This document shows, piece after piece, positions 56,622 to 64,000 of a stretch of DNA of 64,000 nt. Made by a program: the position numbers and the translations under genes. The notes under the pieces were generated by a model that saw only the letters and a program-made list of their open reading frames with translations, had not been told where the DNA came from and made no database searches. Each line of letters opens with the position of its first letter. Positions within the stretch are counted from its first letter, which is position 1. Source of the stretch: JABMQW01 sp964439935 (GTDB lineage: Bacteria; Fidelibacterota; Marinisomatia; Marinisomatales; TCS56). The stretch is from the NCBI GenBank assembly GCA_964439935.1, contig CAYTPW010000010.1, positions 1 through 64,000 of the forward strand. Direction: 5' to 3'.

Positions 56622-57857
56622 TCAATGAATTGCTCCGGACATTTGAAAAATTGGTAAATAAAGACCCAGTACCAGGATGGTGGCAACAACTCCCAGAAAA
56701 CCCATTATTGCCGGTTCGAGTACATTTGACAAACTTTCTACTTTACTGGAAAATTCCTGGTCATTGAATTCGGCTACCTTGTCCAACATCAGGTTAAGCG
56801 AACCGGATTTTTCACCAACTGATATCATACTGGATTCCAGGACCGGAAAAATCTCCGGGTATTGGGAGAGTTGTCTGCCAAAACTATCACCCTCCGCTAT
56901 TCTATCGCACATTATACCAACAATTTTATCGATATATTTATTTTCAGCAGTCTGTGCAGCAATTCTCAAACCTTCAATCAATCCAACTCCACTTTTCATC
57001 AGGATGCTCAGGGTAATTGCAAAACGGATCAGGATCGATTTTTGGAAAAAATTACCGGCGACTGGAATATCAAACAAATGTCGGTCTATAAACAAGCGGC
57101 CCTTTTCAGTCTTGCTATAAGCTTTGTAACTGATAATTACCGCAATACTTACAATCACAATTAACAGTAAATTGCTTTTTATTAAATTGCTAGCTGCCAG
57201 GATTACTCGCGTGGGAGTAGGAAGGTCTGCCCCGAAGCTGGAAAATATATCTTGAAAGATGGGTAATAATCCGAATACTATCCCGGTAAGGATCAGCAGG
57301 AAGAATCCACCTACGAATTTTGGGTAACTAGTGGCGGACTTAATTTTTTTCTTGGTATCTGTTTCCTTTTCTATGAATGCGGCGATATGGTCAATAATTT
57401 TATCCAGACCACCTCCTGCTTCGGCCGCTCTGATCATCGAGATTACCATCATTGAAAATATATTTTTGTGTTCGTTCAGTGCAGTACTGAAGGGAACTCC
57501 GGACTGAACCAATTGAGTCACATTTGACAGTGCCTTGGCAAACAGTTTATCATGTAAACGCGACTGCAGCTCGAGAATTTCCAATGCGTCGGTTAGTTGT
57601 ATACCGGCATTCAGCATGGTAGCCAATTGGCGAAAAAACCTTATCAGTGTTTCGGATTTTATCTTCGGGGGGGTAAGATTGATTTCGGTGAATTTCCTTT
57701 TTGTCGCAGTTTTTACTTTTATTTGCGATAATTCCAGGATTCGCAACCCCATCTTTTTAACGTCACGCTTGGCGTCATCCAATGCCAATCCGGCAACCGA
57801 TCCTTCAATTCGTTTTCCATGAGAATCAATAGCAATGTATTTAAATGTATTCATCAA
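56622..57857 (-). CDS. pilC: Inner-membrane platform protein PilC/GspF
   Basis: A 411-residue protein with two homologous F domains (about 70-195 and 270-400), each starting with the motif FFRQLATMLNAGIQLTDALEIL and FAITLSILMKSGVGLIEGLRIA, and three membrane helices. It forms the rotor below the pilus and binds the ATPase. The first residues (YIAIDSHGKRIEG) match the family start. The gene overlaps pilB by four bases. Confidence 0.95.
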   Translation of the reverse strand: MMNTFKYIAIDSHGKRIEGSVAGLALDDAKRDVKKMGLRILELSQIKVKTATKRKFTEINLTPPKIKSETLIRFFRQLATMLNAGIQLTDALEILELQSRLHDKLFAKALSNVTQLVQSGVPFSTALNEHKNIFSMMVISMIRAAEAGGGLDKIIDHIAAFIEKETDTKKKIKSATSYPKFVGGFFLLILTGIVFGLLPIFQDIFSSFGADLPTPTRVILAASNLIKSNLLLIVIVSIAVIISYKAYSKTEKGRLFIDRHLFDIPVAGNFFQKSILIRFAITLSILMKSGVGLIEGLRIAAQTAENKYIDKIVGIMCDRIAEGDSFGRQLSQYPEIFPVLESSMISVGEKSGSLNLMLDKVAEFNDQEFSSKVESLSNVLEPAIMGFLGVVATILVLGLYLPIFQMSGAIH

Positions 57858-59473
57858 TGAACCCGTAAAACTTCTTCTAATGATGTGATTCCCCGGGCAG
57901 CTTTTTGGAGTCCGCTATTAACCAGTGATAGCATCCCTGACTTCTCAGCGGTTTTGCGCATCTCGATTTCACTGCCATTTGTGACTATTAATTCTTTCAG
58001 TTCTTCAGTTATGAATAAAAATTCATGGATCGCTGCCCGCCCCCAATAACCACTTCCAGAGCACTGTTTGCACCCTTTACCGAAAAAATATTCGTTGTCC
58101 GCTAATTCAATCCCCAATCGAGCAAAACTGTTTACTATACTCTTGCTGGGTTCTTGCGGAGTTTTGCAGTTTAAACAGAGTCTTCTTACCAGCCGCTGTG
58201 AAACAATTAAAGAAACTGAGGATGTGACTAAATAGCGGTCCACTCCCATATTTACCAGTCGCGTGATGGTTGCGATCGCATCATTGGTGTGCAATGTACT
58301 GAGCACTAAATGTCCGGTAAGAGCAGCCTTAACAGAAATTTCGGCGGTCTCTAAATCACGAATTTCGCCCACCATAATTATATCTGGGTCCTGGCGCAAG
58401 AAGGATCGCAAGGTTGAAGCAAAAGTTAAACCTACTTTAGGCTTCATCTGGATCTGGGTAATTCCTGAGAGTCGATATTCAACAGGATCTTCGGCAGTGA
58501 CGATATTTAATTTCGGAGAATTGACATAATTCAATATGGAATAAAGCGAAGTTGTCTTACCGCTTCCGGTTGGTCCGGTAACCAATATCATACCATGGGC
58601 GGCCTTTGCAATTTCTTTCAAACGATCCAATTGAACCGGCTCAACACCGAGGTCATTAATATTGAGTGATGTACTGCCTTTATCCAATATCCGCATCACA
58701 ATCTTTTCACCATAAATGCCCGGGATTGTTGACACTCTTACATCAACGCTACGTCCCATGATTTTGAATTTTATCCGGCCATCCTGCGGTATTCGTTGTT
58801 CGGCGATGTCCATGTTGCTTAATATTTTGATACGGGCTACGACACCACCCTGTAAGGTTTTCGATGCTGCCTGTAATTCTTTTAAAATACCATCAATCCG
58901 GAGCCGAATACGAAGCTCTGACTCTTGCGGTTCGATGTGAATATCGCTGGCACGCTCCTGGATGGCCTGAACTAAAAGTGAATTCACAAACACTACTGCT
59001 GGAGCATCAGAAGCTTCGGATCGCAGAATATCTATACTGACTTCGGCATTCTGTACTTCATCCAGACCATCATCCACTTCGATTAATTCTTGGAGTGTTT
59101 CTTCAAAACTGGAATTATTTTTAAAGATGCGTCCAAGAGCGAAACCAATATCTTCATCCGAACATTTGAACGCTTTTACAGAATACCCGGTTTTAACACT
59201 GACTATTTGCTGAGCAACCATGTCAAATGGATCAGCCATTGCCAGCTTTATACAACCATCGCTAGATATCTCTAAAGGTACTATGCGGTGATACTCACAC
59301 AATTCCTCGGTCAGTTTAATTGCTATGGAATTATCAAAGGAATAAACGGTTTTTAAATCTACAGATTCAATACCAAGTTGCGTATAAAGTATATCTTTGC
59401 TGGGATATCCTGAATTTGATACCGTTGCTAAAGCAGTATTTTCCAGAGTAGAAGATGAAATTTCTTTTGACAT
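57854..59473 (-). CDS. pilB: Assembly ATPase PilB/GspE
   Basis: A 539-residue hexameric ATPase that drives pilin assembly. The N-terminal domain (about 30-140) is of the MshEN/T2SSE-N type. Walker A GPTGSGKT is at 300-307, the Asp box and Walker B DPDIIMVGEIRD at 362-373, and the His box TLHTNDA at 393-399. The zinc-binding tetracysteine CLNC (433, 436) and CKQC (468, 471) is complete. It is the first gene of the operon. A TATAAT-like -10 lies 22 bases upstream of the ATG, with a weak -35. Confidence 0.97.
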   Translation of the reverse strand: MSKEISSSTLENTALATVSNSGYPSKDILYTQLGIESVDLKTVYSFDNSIAIKLTEELCEYHRIVPLEISSDGCIKLAMADPFDMVAQQIVSVKTGYSVKAFKCSDEDIGFALGRIFKNNSSFEETLQELIEVDDGLDEVQNAEVSIDILRSEASDAPAVVFVNSLLVQAIQERASDIHIEPQESELRIRLRIDGILKELQAASKTLQGGVVARIKILSNMDIAEQRIPQDGRIKFKIMGRSVDVRVSTIPGIYGEKIVMRILDKGSTSLNINDLGVEPVQLDRLKEIAKAAHGMILVTGPTGSGKTTSLYSILNYVNSPKLNIVTAEDPVEYRLSGITQIQMKPKVGLTFASTLRSFLRQDPDIIMVGEIRDLETAEISVKAALTGHLVLSTLHTNDAIATITRLVNMGVDRYLVTSSVSLIVSQRLVRRLCLNCKTPQEPSKSIVNSFARLGIELADNEYFFGKGCKQCSGSGYWGRAAIHEFLFITEELKELIVTNGSEIEMRKTAEKSGMLSLVNSGLQKAARGITSLEEVLRVH

Positions 59474-59804
59474 TGTACGGGTAAGTGCTCAAAGATTATA
59501 CCATTAAAAAATATATATTCATATGTTGTTGTATAATAGTGCCTTACACCACCACCACATTTCCTTGTTTGCTGAAGAATGAGATTAAACAGGCCAAACT
59601 GTTAGAATTATATTACATTTTACTAATTCAATCGATCAAACAAGTGTCAGATATATATGACGATGGATATTTATTTTATGTAATCAACTATAATGTAAAT
59701 ACGTAATATATTAAATATTAAGGATATAGCACGATGAATTGAGATTTGAGTAGTGTAATATTATTCTTACAAATAAATGAAGATAGTTAATTCTATAGCA
59801 TGAA
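59474..59804. other. Very AT-rich intergenic region upstream of pilB
   Basis: About 330 bases, clearly richer in A and T than its neighbours. On the minus strand TATAAT (59500-59495) is a possible -10 for pilB. I found no sigma-54 promoter with correct GG-GC spacing. A 73-codon plus-strand frame (59485-59706) has no codon bias or ribosome binding site and I do not consider it a gene. Confidence 0.55.
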
Positions 59805-61187
59805 TTAGTCCTTTAGGCCTAAAGATTTTAATTTTGTATGGAGGTGCGGGCGGCTATATCCTGCGATGGCAGCAGCTTTGGTAATATTACCCTTGGTGTG
59901 TGCTAGTAAATTGGAGAAGTATTCTTTTTCGAAATTACGAATGGAATTCTGGTAAGTATCCGGTTCCTGATTTTCAGCCACAGACAAATTGTAGCTGTCA
60001 AAATTATCAGGCAGATGTTGAGGTAAAATAGTGGAATTGTTGCATCGAATCATGGCATTTTCAAGTGTATTGATCAGTTCTCGAACATTACCCGGCCAGT
60101 GATATTTTTGAAATATATTTAAAACATCCGCCGATATCCGGAGTGGTTGTTTATTCATACGTTGAGCTAGTTTCTGGAGCTGATAATCCACAATCAGGGG
60201 AATGTCTTCATTCCGCTCTTTAAGAGGCGGTAATTGGATTTGGAAAATATTTAAACGATAATATAGATCTTCGCGGAATTCCCCATTTTCAACCAGTGCT
60301 TCAATATTCTGATTTGTTGCAGCAATGATCCGTAAATCGAGTTCAATTTCCTTGGTACTACCAACACGCCGAATTGTATTATTTTCCAGAACACGCAATA
60401 AATGAACCTGAAAATCAGGACTCGTTTCGGTGATTTCATCGAGGAAAACAGTACCATGATTGGATTCTTCAAATAAACCAATGCGTTTGCTGGTAGCTCC
60501 TGTAAAAGCACCTTTTTCATGACCGAATAAGGTACTATCCAAAAGTGATTGCGGGATGCTGCCGCAGTTGACGGCAATATAGGGATTCTTAGCCCGCTGG
60601 CTCAAATCGTGTATGGTATGGGCAATCAATTCCTTACCGGTGCCGGAAACGCCGGTTATTAGAACCGTTGAATCGTATTGGGCTACTGTTTGAACCGACT
60701 TCATTACCGTATCCATCGCAGGTGATTGGGCAATGATATTACTCATCGTTACAGACTGGGAGAGTTTCTGCTTCAGGGATTCGTTTTCCAGCAGCGTGGT
60801 CCTTTCCGATAAAGCCCGATCAATCCTGATCTTTACCTGATTTAAATCGATAATCGGTTTCACTAAATAATCATAGGCTCCCAACTGGATACATTTTACA
60901 ACCATATCCACATCTTGGATGGCGCTCACCATTATAATGATGGCATCGGGACGATTGTTTTTAAAGATTTTCAGTAATTTATAGCCGCTGATCTGGGGCA
61001 TATTAATATCCAGAAGAACAATATCAATGACTTCCTGGGCGAATATGTCCTTGCCTTTGACAGCCGTGTTTGCCATATATGTTCGATAACCTAATTCTGA
61101 GAAATAATCGGCGAATAAGAAAGTTATTTCGGTATCATCATCAACAATTAAAATGGAATATTTATGACTAGATTCTGCAGTTTCCAT
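59805..61187 (-). CDS. Sigma-54-dependent response regulator (NtrC family)
   Basis: A 460-residue activator with receiver domain (D60, K110), AAA+ domain (Walker A GVSGTGKE 179-186, sigma-54 loop GAFTGA 226-231, Walker B VFLDEI) and C-terminal Fis-type helix-turn-helix (KGNITKAAAIAGYSRPHLHTK, split). The partner kinase is probably the one at the end of the pilus operon, or another outside the window. It is encoded upstream of pilB on the same strand and likely controls it. Confidence 0.95.
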   Translation of the reverse strand: METAESSHKYSILIVDDDTEITFLFADYFSELGYRTYMANTAVKGKDIFAQEVIDIVLLDINMPQISGYKLLKIFKNNRPDAIIIMVSAIQDVDMVVKCIQLGAYDYLVKPIIDLNQVKIRIDRALSERTTLLENESLKQKLSQSVTMSNIIAQSPAMDTVMKSVQTVAQYDSTVLITGVSGTGKELIAHTIHDLSQRAKNPYIAVNCGSIPQSLLDSTLFGHEKGAFTGATSKRIGLFEESNHGTVFLDEITETSPDFQVHLLRVLENNTIRRVGSTKEIELDLRIIAATNQNIEALVENGEFREDLYYRLNIFQIQLPPLKERNEDIPLIVDYQLQKLAQRMNKQPLRISADVLNIFQKYHWPGNVRELINTLENAMIRCNNSTILPQHLPDNFDSYNLSVAENQEPDTYQNSIRNFEKEYFSNLLAHTKGNITKAAAIAGYSRPHLHTKLKSLGLKD

Positions 61188-61426
61188 TGAAGATTGGGCC
61201 TTTTAATTGATCTGAACAATCAGCTTGTCTGGTGTAAAATTAACCTGTGGTTCTGGATTTGACAAAACGAATGTAAATGAATGGAGGATCATTGGAAACC
61301 GGATAATCGATTATTGCCTGTGAAAAAAGACTTTTGTCAATTCTCATTTCATTAAATTCAGCTTCAATGTTTGGGATGTTTATCCACCCATGAATCTGTC
61401 TGCATTGTCACCACCGGTATTAATAT
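61188..61426. other. Divergent intergenic region
   Basis: About 240 bases between the sigma-54 regulator and the flavoprotein genes, which must contain both promoters. No palindrome or reading frame stands out. Confidence 0.5.
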
Positions 61427-62608
61427 ATGCAACATGACGCAATCATAGTTGGAGCCGGTCCCGCCGGTTCGGCCGCTGCAATCAGACTTGCACAAAATGG
61501 TCGCAAAGTACTGATAATCGATTGGCAGCAGTTTCCAAGGGATAAAGTGTGCGGTGATGGAATTGGGCCGGGCACTATCCGTGCTCTTAACAGGCTTAGT
61601 TTAGCAGAAAAAATCAAAGCTGAAAACTTCAATTCAATTAATAAAATTCGTCTTGTTTCTCCTGGAGATATTTCATTGACTTACCAGATTAACATAAAAA
61701 ATCCAGAAGAATTTTTCTTTATCGCTCCCCGTGTCAGACTGGATAATTTATTATTGCAAGAAGCACTGGACAGTGGTGCTGATTTTATGAAGGCGCGGGT
61801 CCATAATGTAATAATTGAAAACGAAATGGTAGTTGGAGTCAGGATCAGACAGGGAAAGCAATGGCGCGATATTTATGCAAACGTTGTAGTGGGCGCTGAC
61901 GGCGCCTCATCGGCGGTGGCTCGTAGCTTATCGATAAAAAGCGCACAATCCCATAAAAACCTGGTATGGATCAGAGGTGTAATAGAAGGCCTCGCATTTA
62001 AACAGAATCGGCTTGAACTATTCTTTTTACCAGAGATATTTCCCGTTTGTGGCTGGATTTTTCCTATCGATAAAAACAGAGCCAATATCGGCCTGGGGCA
62101 GTACCGGTCGGCTTACAAACAAAGCCGGCCCAACCTGAATGATTTATTAAAGAGAATGCTGGACCACTCGTTCATTCGGAATAGACTTGATAATACTTTC
62201 CGTATCGAGAATGTAAAGACCTGGGTGTTTAATATTGCCAGCTGGAAACGACCTAAGATAGCCTTTGATGGTGCACTCCTGGCTGGAGATGCGGCAGACC
62301 TGGCGGATCCTCTGACCTGTGAAGGAATCCAGCATGCCCTTGTATCAGGTATTCTTGCTGGTGATGTAATTAATGATGCATTAGATGCCGGGAATTACTC
62401 GTACTCATTCTTGCGAAAATATGAAATGCGATGTGGAAAGGAAATTTTCAATGGAATCCATCGATCGATTATTTTAAAAAACATTTGTCTGGGTTCACTT
62501 GACTGGTGTGATTGGTTTTTCAATTGGACGTTAAAGAACAAGAAATTAGCCGGGAGAACACTTAGTTCAATTGTTCCTGCGGTTAATTTCAGGATAGTGG
62601 AAAGCTGA
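61427..62608 (+). CDS. Geranylgeranyl-reductase-family flavoprotein
   Basis: A 393-residue FAD enzyme of the geranylgeranyl reductase family. Markers: GAGPAGSAAAIRLAQNG (FAD dinucleotide fold, about residues 8-24), DKVCGDGIGPG (about 38-48), GADGASSAVAR, and AGDAADLADPLTCEGIQHAL (about 283-302). These proteins reduce isoprenoid double bonds or related ones in quinones and lipids; the substrate is not certain. It precedes mtnA by 35 bases, but a common function is not obvious. Confidence 0.88.
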   Translation: MQHDAIIVGAGPAGSAAAIRLAQNGRKVLIIDWQQFPRDKVCGDGIGPGTIRALNRLSLAEKIKAENFNSINKIRLVSPGDISLTYQINIKNPEEFFFIAPRVRLDNLLLQEALDSGADFMKARVHNVIIENEMVVGVRIRQGKQWRDIYANVVVGADGASSAVARSLSIKSAQSHKNLVWIRGVIEGLAFKQNRLELFFLPEIFPVCGWIFPIDKNRANIGLGQYRSAYKQSRPNLNDLLKRMLDHSFIRNRLDNTFRIENVKTWVFNIASWKRPKIAFDGALLAGDAADLADPLTCEGIQHALVSGILAGDVINDALDAGNYSYSFLRKYEMRCGKEIFNGIHRSIILKNICLGSLDWCDWFFNWTLKNKKLAGRTLSSIVPAVNFRIVES

Positions 62609-62643
62609 TGGCAACCATCTGGAAATTTTTTGAAAGTTAAGTT

Positions 62644-63666
62644 ATGATTATTAATGGAAAATCGTATCGAACGGTGTGGGTGGAAAATGGTCTTATCAAA
62701 ACAATTAACCAATTGCTATTACCTGATCGCTTTGAAATAATTACAATAAATGACTACGAAGACGCAATCAATGCAATCAAAACAATGATTGTTAGAGGTG
62801 CTCCGGCTATTGGCGGAATGGGGGCCTATGGGTTGGCAATGGCGGTTGATCAATCAGATATTGATCTCCATAATATCGAAAAAATAAAGCAGCAGATAAA
62901 GAAAGCCAGGCCTACCGCCTTCGATTTAAGCTACGCCCTGGATTTTGTTTATAATCGAATAAAGGATGATCAGAATTCTAAGCCAATCAAGCAAGTGGCT
63001 TTTGAAGCCGCTGAAGAATTTGCCGATTTAAATGTAGCCGCCTGTAAAATGATCGGGGAATTTGGAAACAGATTAATCAATGACGGAGATAAAATACTGA
63101 CTCATTGCAATGCAGGTGCCTTAGCCACAATCGACTTTGGAACGGCTTTAGCACCGCTGCGTTTTGCCCATTATAATAAGAAAAATATCCTGGTCTATGT
63201 TGACGAAACCAGACCCCGTTTACAGGGTGCCAAATTGACGGCCTGGGAATTACATCAGGAAGGAATCCCCCATACAGTAATTGTTGATAATGCTGCCGGT
63301 TACTATATGCAAAATGGTGAAATTGATTTAGTGATCACCGGTGGTGATCGTATCGCATTTAATGGTGACGCAGCCAATAAAATCGGAACCTATGAAAAAG
63401 CAGTAGTAGCAAAAACAAACAACATACCTTTTTATATTGCTGCCCCGATCTCGACAATTGATTTTAATTGTACATCTGGCGCTGAAATCCCAATCGAAGT
63501 AAGAGCCCAGGAAGAAGTTCTTGAGCTCGACGACCTGCGAATCGTATCACCCGGGAGCCATGCCAAGAATCCTGCTTTTGATGTTACACCGGCTGAATTC
63601 ATCACTGGAATTATTACCGAAAAAGGGATTTTCAAGCCTGAAGAACTTGGGAAGATAGCTAACTGA
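62644..63666 (+). CDS. mtnA: S-methyl-5-thioribose-1-phosphate isomerase
   Basis: A 340-residue enzyme of the methionine salvage route that turns methylthioribose 1-phosphate into methylthioribulose 1-phosphate. Catalytic Cys155 is in THCNAGAL and Asp235 in TGGDRIAFNGDAANKIGTY. VRGAPAIGGMGAYG (about 50-63) is the substrate loop. The next gene overlaps the end closely and encodes a class II aldolase family protein, usually the next enzyme (MtnB or analogue). Confidence 0.96.
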   Translation: MIINGKSYRTVWVENGLIKTINQLLLPDRFEIITINDYEDAINAIKTMIVRGAPAIGGMGAYGLAMAVDQSDIDLHNIEKIKQQIKKARPTAFDLSYALDFVYNRIKDDQNSKPIKQVAFEAAEEFADLNVAACKMIGEFGNRLINDGDKILTHCNAGALATIDFGTALAPLRFAHYNKKNILVYVDETRPRLQGAKLTAWELHQEGIPHTVIVDNAAGYYMQNGEIDLVITGGDRIAFNGDAANKIGTYEKAVVAKTNNIPFYIAAPISTIDFNCTSGAEIPIEVRAQEEVLELDDLRIVSPGSHAKNPAFDVTPAEFITGIITEKGIFKPEELGKIAN

Positions 63667-63667
63667 T

Positions 63668-64000
63668 TTGAACCAGGGTCAAGAAAAGCTAAAGTTTATA
63701 ACAGTGTTGGAGGAAAATAATTTTCCTCCAAATAATAAAATACCGGAACTAAACCAGTGGTGCAAAAAGTTTGCTGAATACGGTTTAGCACCCAAAAATG
63801 AAAAAGAATACGCTGGTAATTTAAGTTTTCGCACCCCTATTGGTTTTATTATTACCGCTGCCGGGACCAACTTGGGCAATCTTGATGGGAGTGATTTTAT
63901 TGAAGTACTGGGTGCGGATTCATTTACAAAACGGGTTATTGCCAGGGGTTCGAAACAACCTTCCTCTGAATCGATCTTACATTACGCAGTTTACCAGCAC
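63668..64000 (+). CDS. Class II aldolase/adducin family protein (5' part, cut by window edge)
   Basis: A frame open from TTG 63668 to the window end (111 codons). Residues about 55-80 (YAGNLSFRTPIGFIITAAGT) and 93-111 (KQPSSESILHYAVYQ) are the substrate-binding and metal-approach segments of class II aldolase folds. The TTG is the best start, but others upstream cannot be excluded. Because it follows mtnA it is probably methylthioribulose 1-phosphate dehydratase (mtnB) or the aldolase of the methylthioribose salvage shunt; the zinc ligands lie outside the window. Confidence 0.8.
   Translation, partial: MNQGQEKLKFITVLEENNFPPNNKIPELNQWCKKFAEYGLAPKNEKEYAGNLSFRTPIGFIITAAGTNLGNLDGSDFIEVLGADSFTKRVIARGSKQPSSESILHYAVYQH

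Noticed and set aside
59474..59600. Possible sigma-54 promoter upstream of pilB on the minus strand (GGTGGTGTAAGGCAC)
   Set aside because: The spacing between GG and GC is one base short of the standard and the TTGC element is missing.
59485..59706. 73-codon plus-strand frame upstream of pilB
   Set aside because: It lies in very AT-rich sequence, has no ribosome binding site and no family-like pattern.
1..64000. CRISPR arrays, rRNA, transposase genes or phage genes
   Set aside because: No regularly spaced repeats of 25-40 bases, no rRNA-like stretches, and no transposase, integrase or phage structural motif was found in the frames I read.

Overview
The window looks like a piece of a Gram-negative genome from the FCB superphylum (Bacteroidota/Marinimicrobia/Calditrichota relatives). 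Three secreted proteins end in a type IX secretion (Por) sorting domain with the NPFNP motif, lipoprotein signals and beta-barrel outer-membrane proteins are common, and no Gram-positive traits are seen. A Marinimicrobia-like lineage is my best guess from the style of the sorting domains; this is inference. I saw no rRNA, tRNA, CRISPR array, insertion sequence or phage gene.

Layout. 1-5.0 kb is an unstable accessory region: one intact and two decayed tandem copies of a small GIY-YIG nuclease gene separated by CCCGACAT/ATGTCGGG palindromes, then two T9SS cargo genes and a lipoprotein joined by repeated GTGA stop/start junctions. 5.0-14.2 kb holds a large phosphoesterase lipoprotein and central metabolism: a tandem pair of GAPDH genes of which the first has lost the catalytic cysteine, acetoacetyl-CoA synthetase, a PPi-type phosphofructokinase and a class II aldolase ending in a clear terminator. 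14.5-18.8 kb has an M16 protease operon. 18.9-21.8 kb (minus) couples thiamine pyrophosphokinase to a sodium symporter. 21.9-27.4 kb is a TetR-MMPL-LolA-like-barrel operon that looks like a lipid or hydrophobe export line through the envelope. 27.5-32.1 kb has rubrerythrin and ferritin-like proteins, a Na/phosphate transporter with a PhoU-like protein, and a membrane protein with two related halves.

32.4-38.3 kb (minus) is a beta-oxidation operon (TetR, acyl-CoA dehydrogenase, thiolase, hydroxyacyl-CoA dehydrogenase/enoyl-CoA hydratase) with a perfect operator palindrome in front of the TetR gene. 38.5-47.2 kb carries secreted and outer-membrane proteins, a DUF2461 protein, a dimethylargininase, a YgbA-like protein and an M28 peptidase.

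47.5-61.2 kb (minus) is the most coherent system: a compact 14-gene type IV pilus/type II secretion-like operon (pilB, pilC, major pilin, two minor pilins, prepilin peptidase, PilX-like, pilM, pilN, pilO, pilP, secretin) that runs on into a response regulator and a hybrid kinase, with a sigma-54 activator gene upstream. No retraction ATPase (PilT) is present. Its prepilin peptidase has Glu at all the positions where the family normally has catalytic or conserved Asp. The window ends with a geranylgeranyl-reductase-like flavoprotein and the methionine-salvage genes mtnA and a class II aldolase cut by the window edge.
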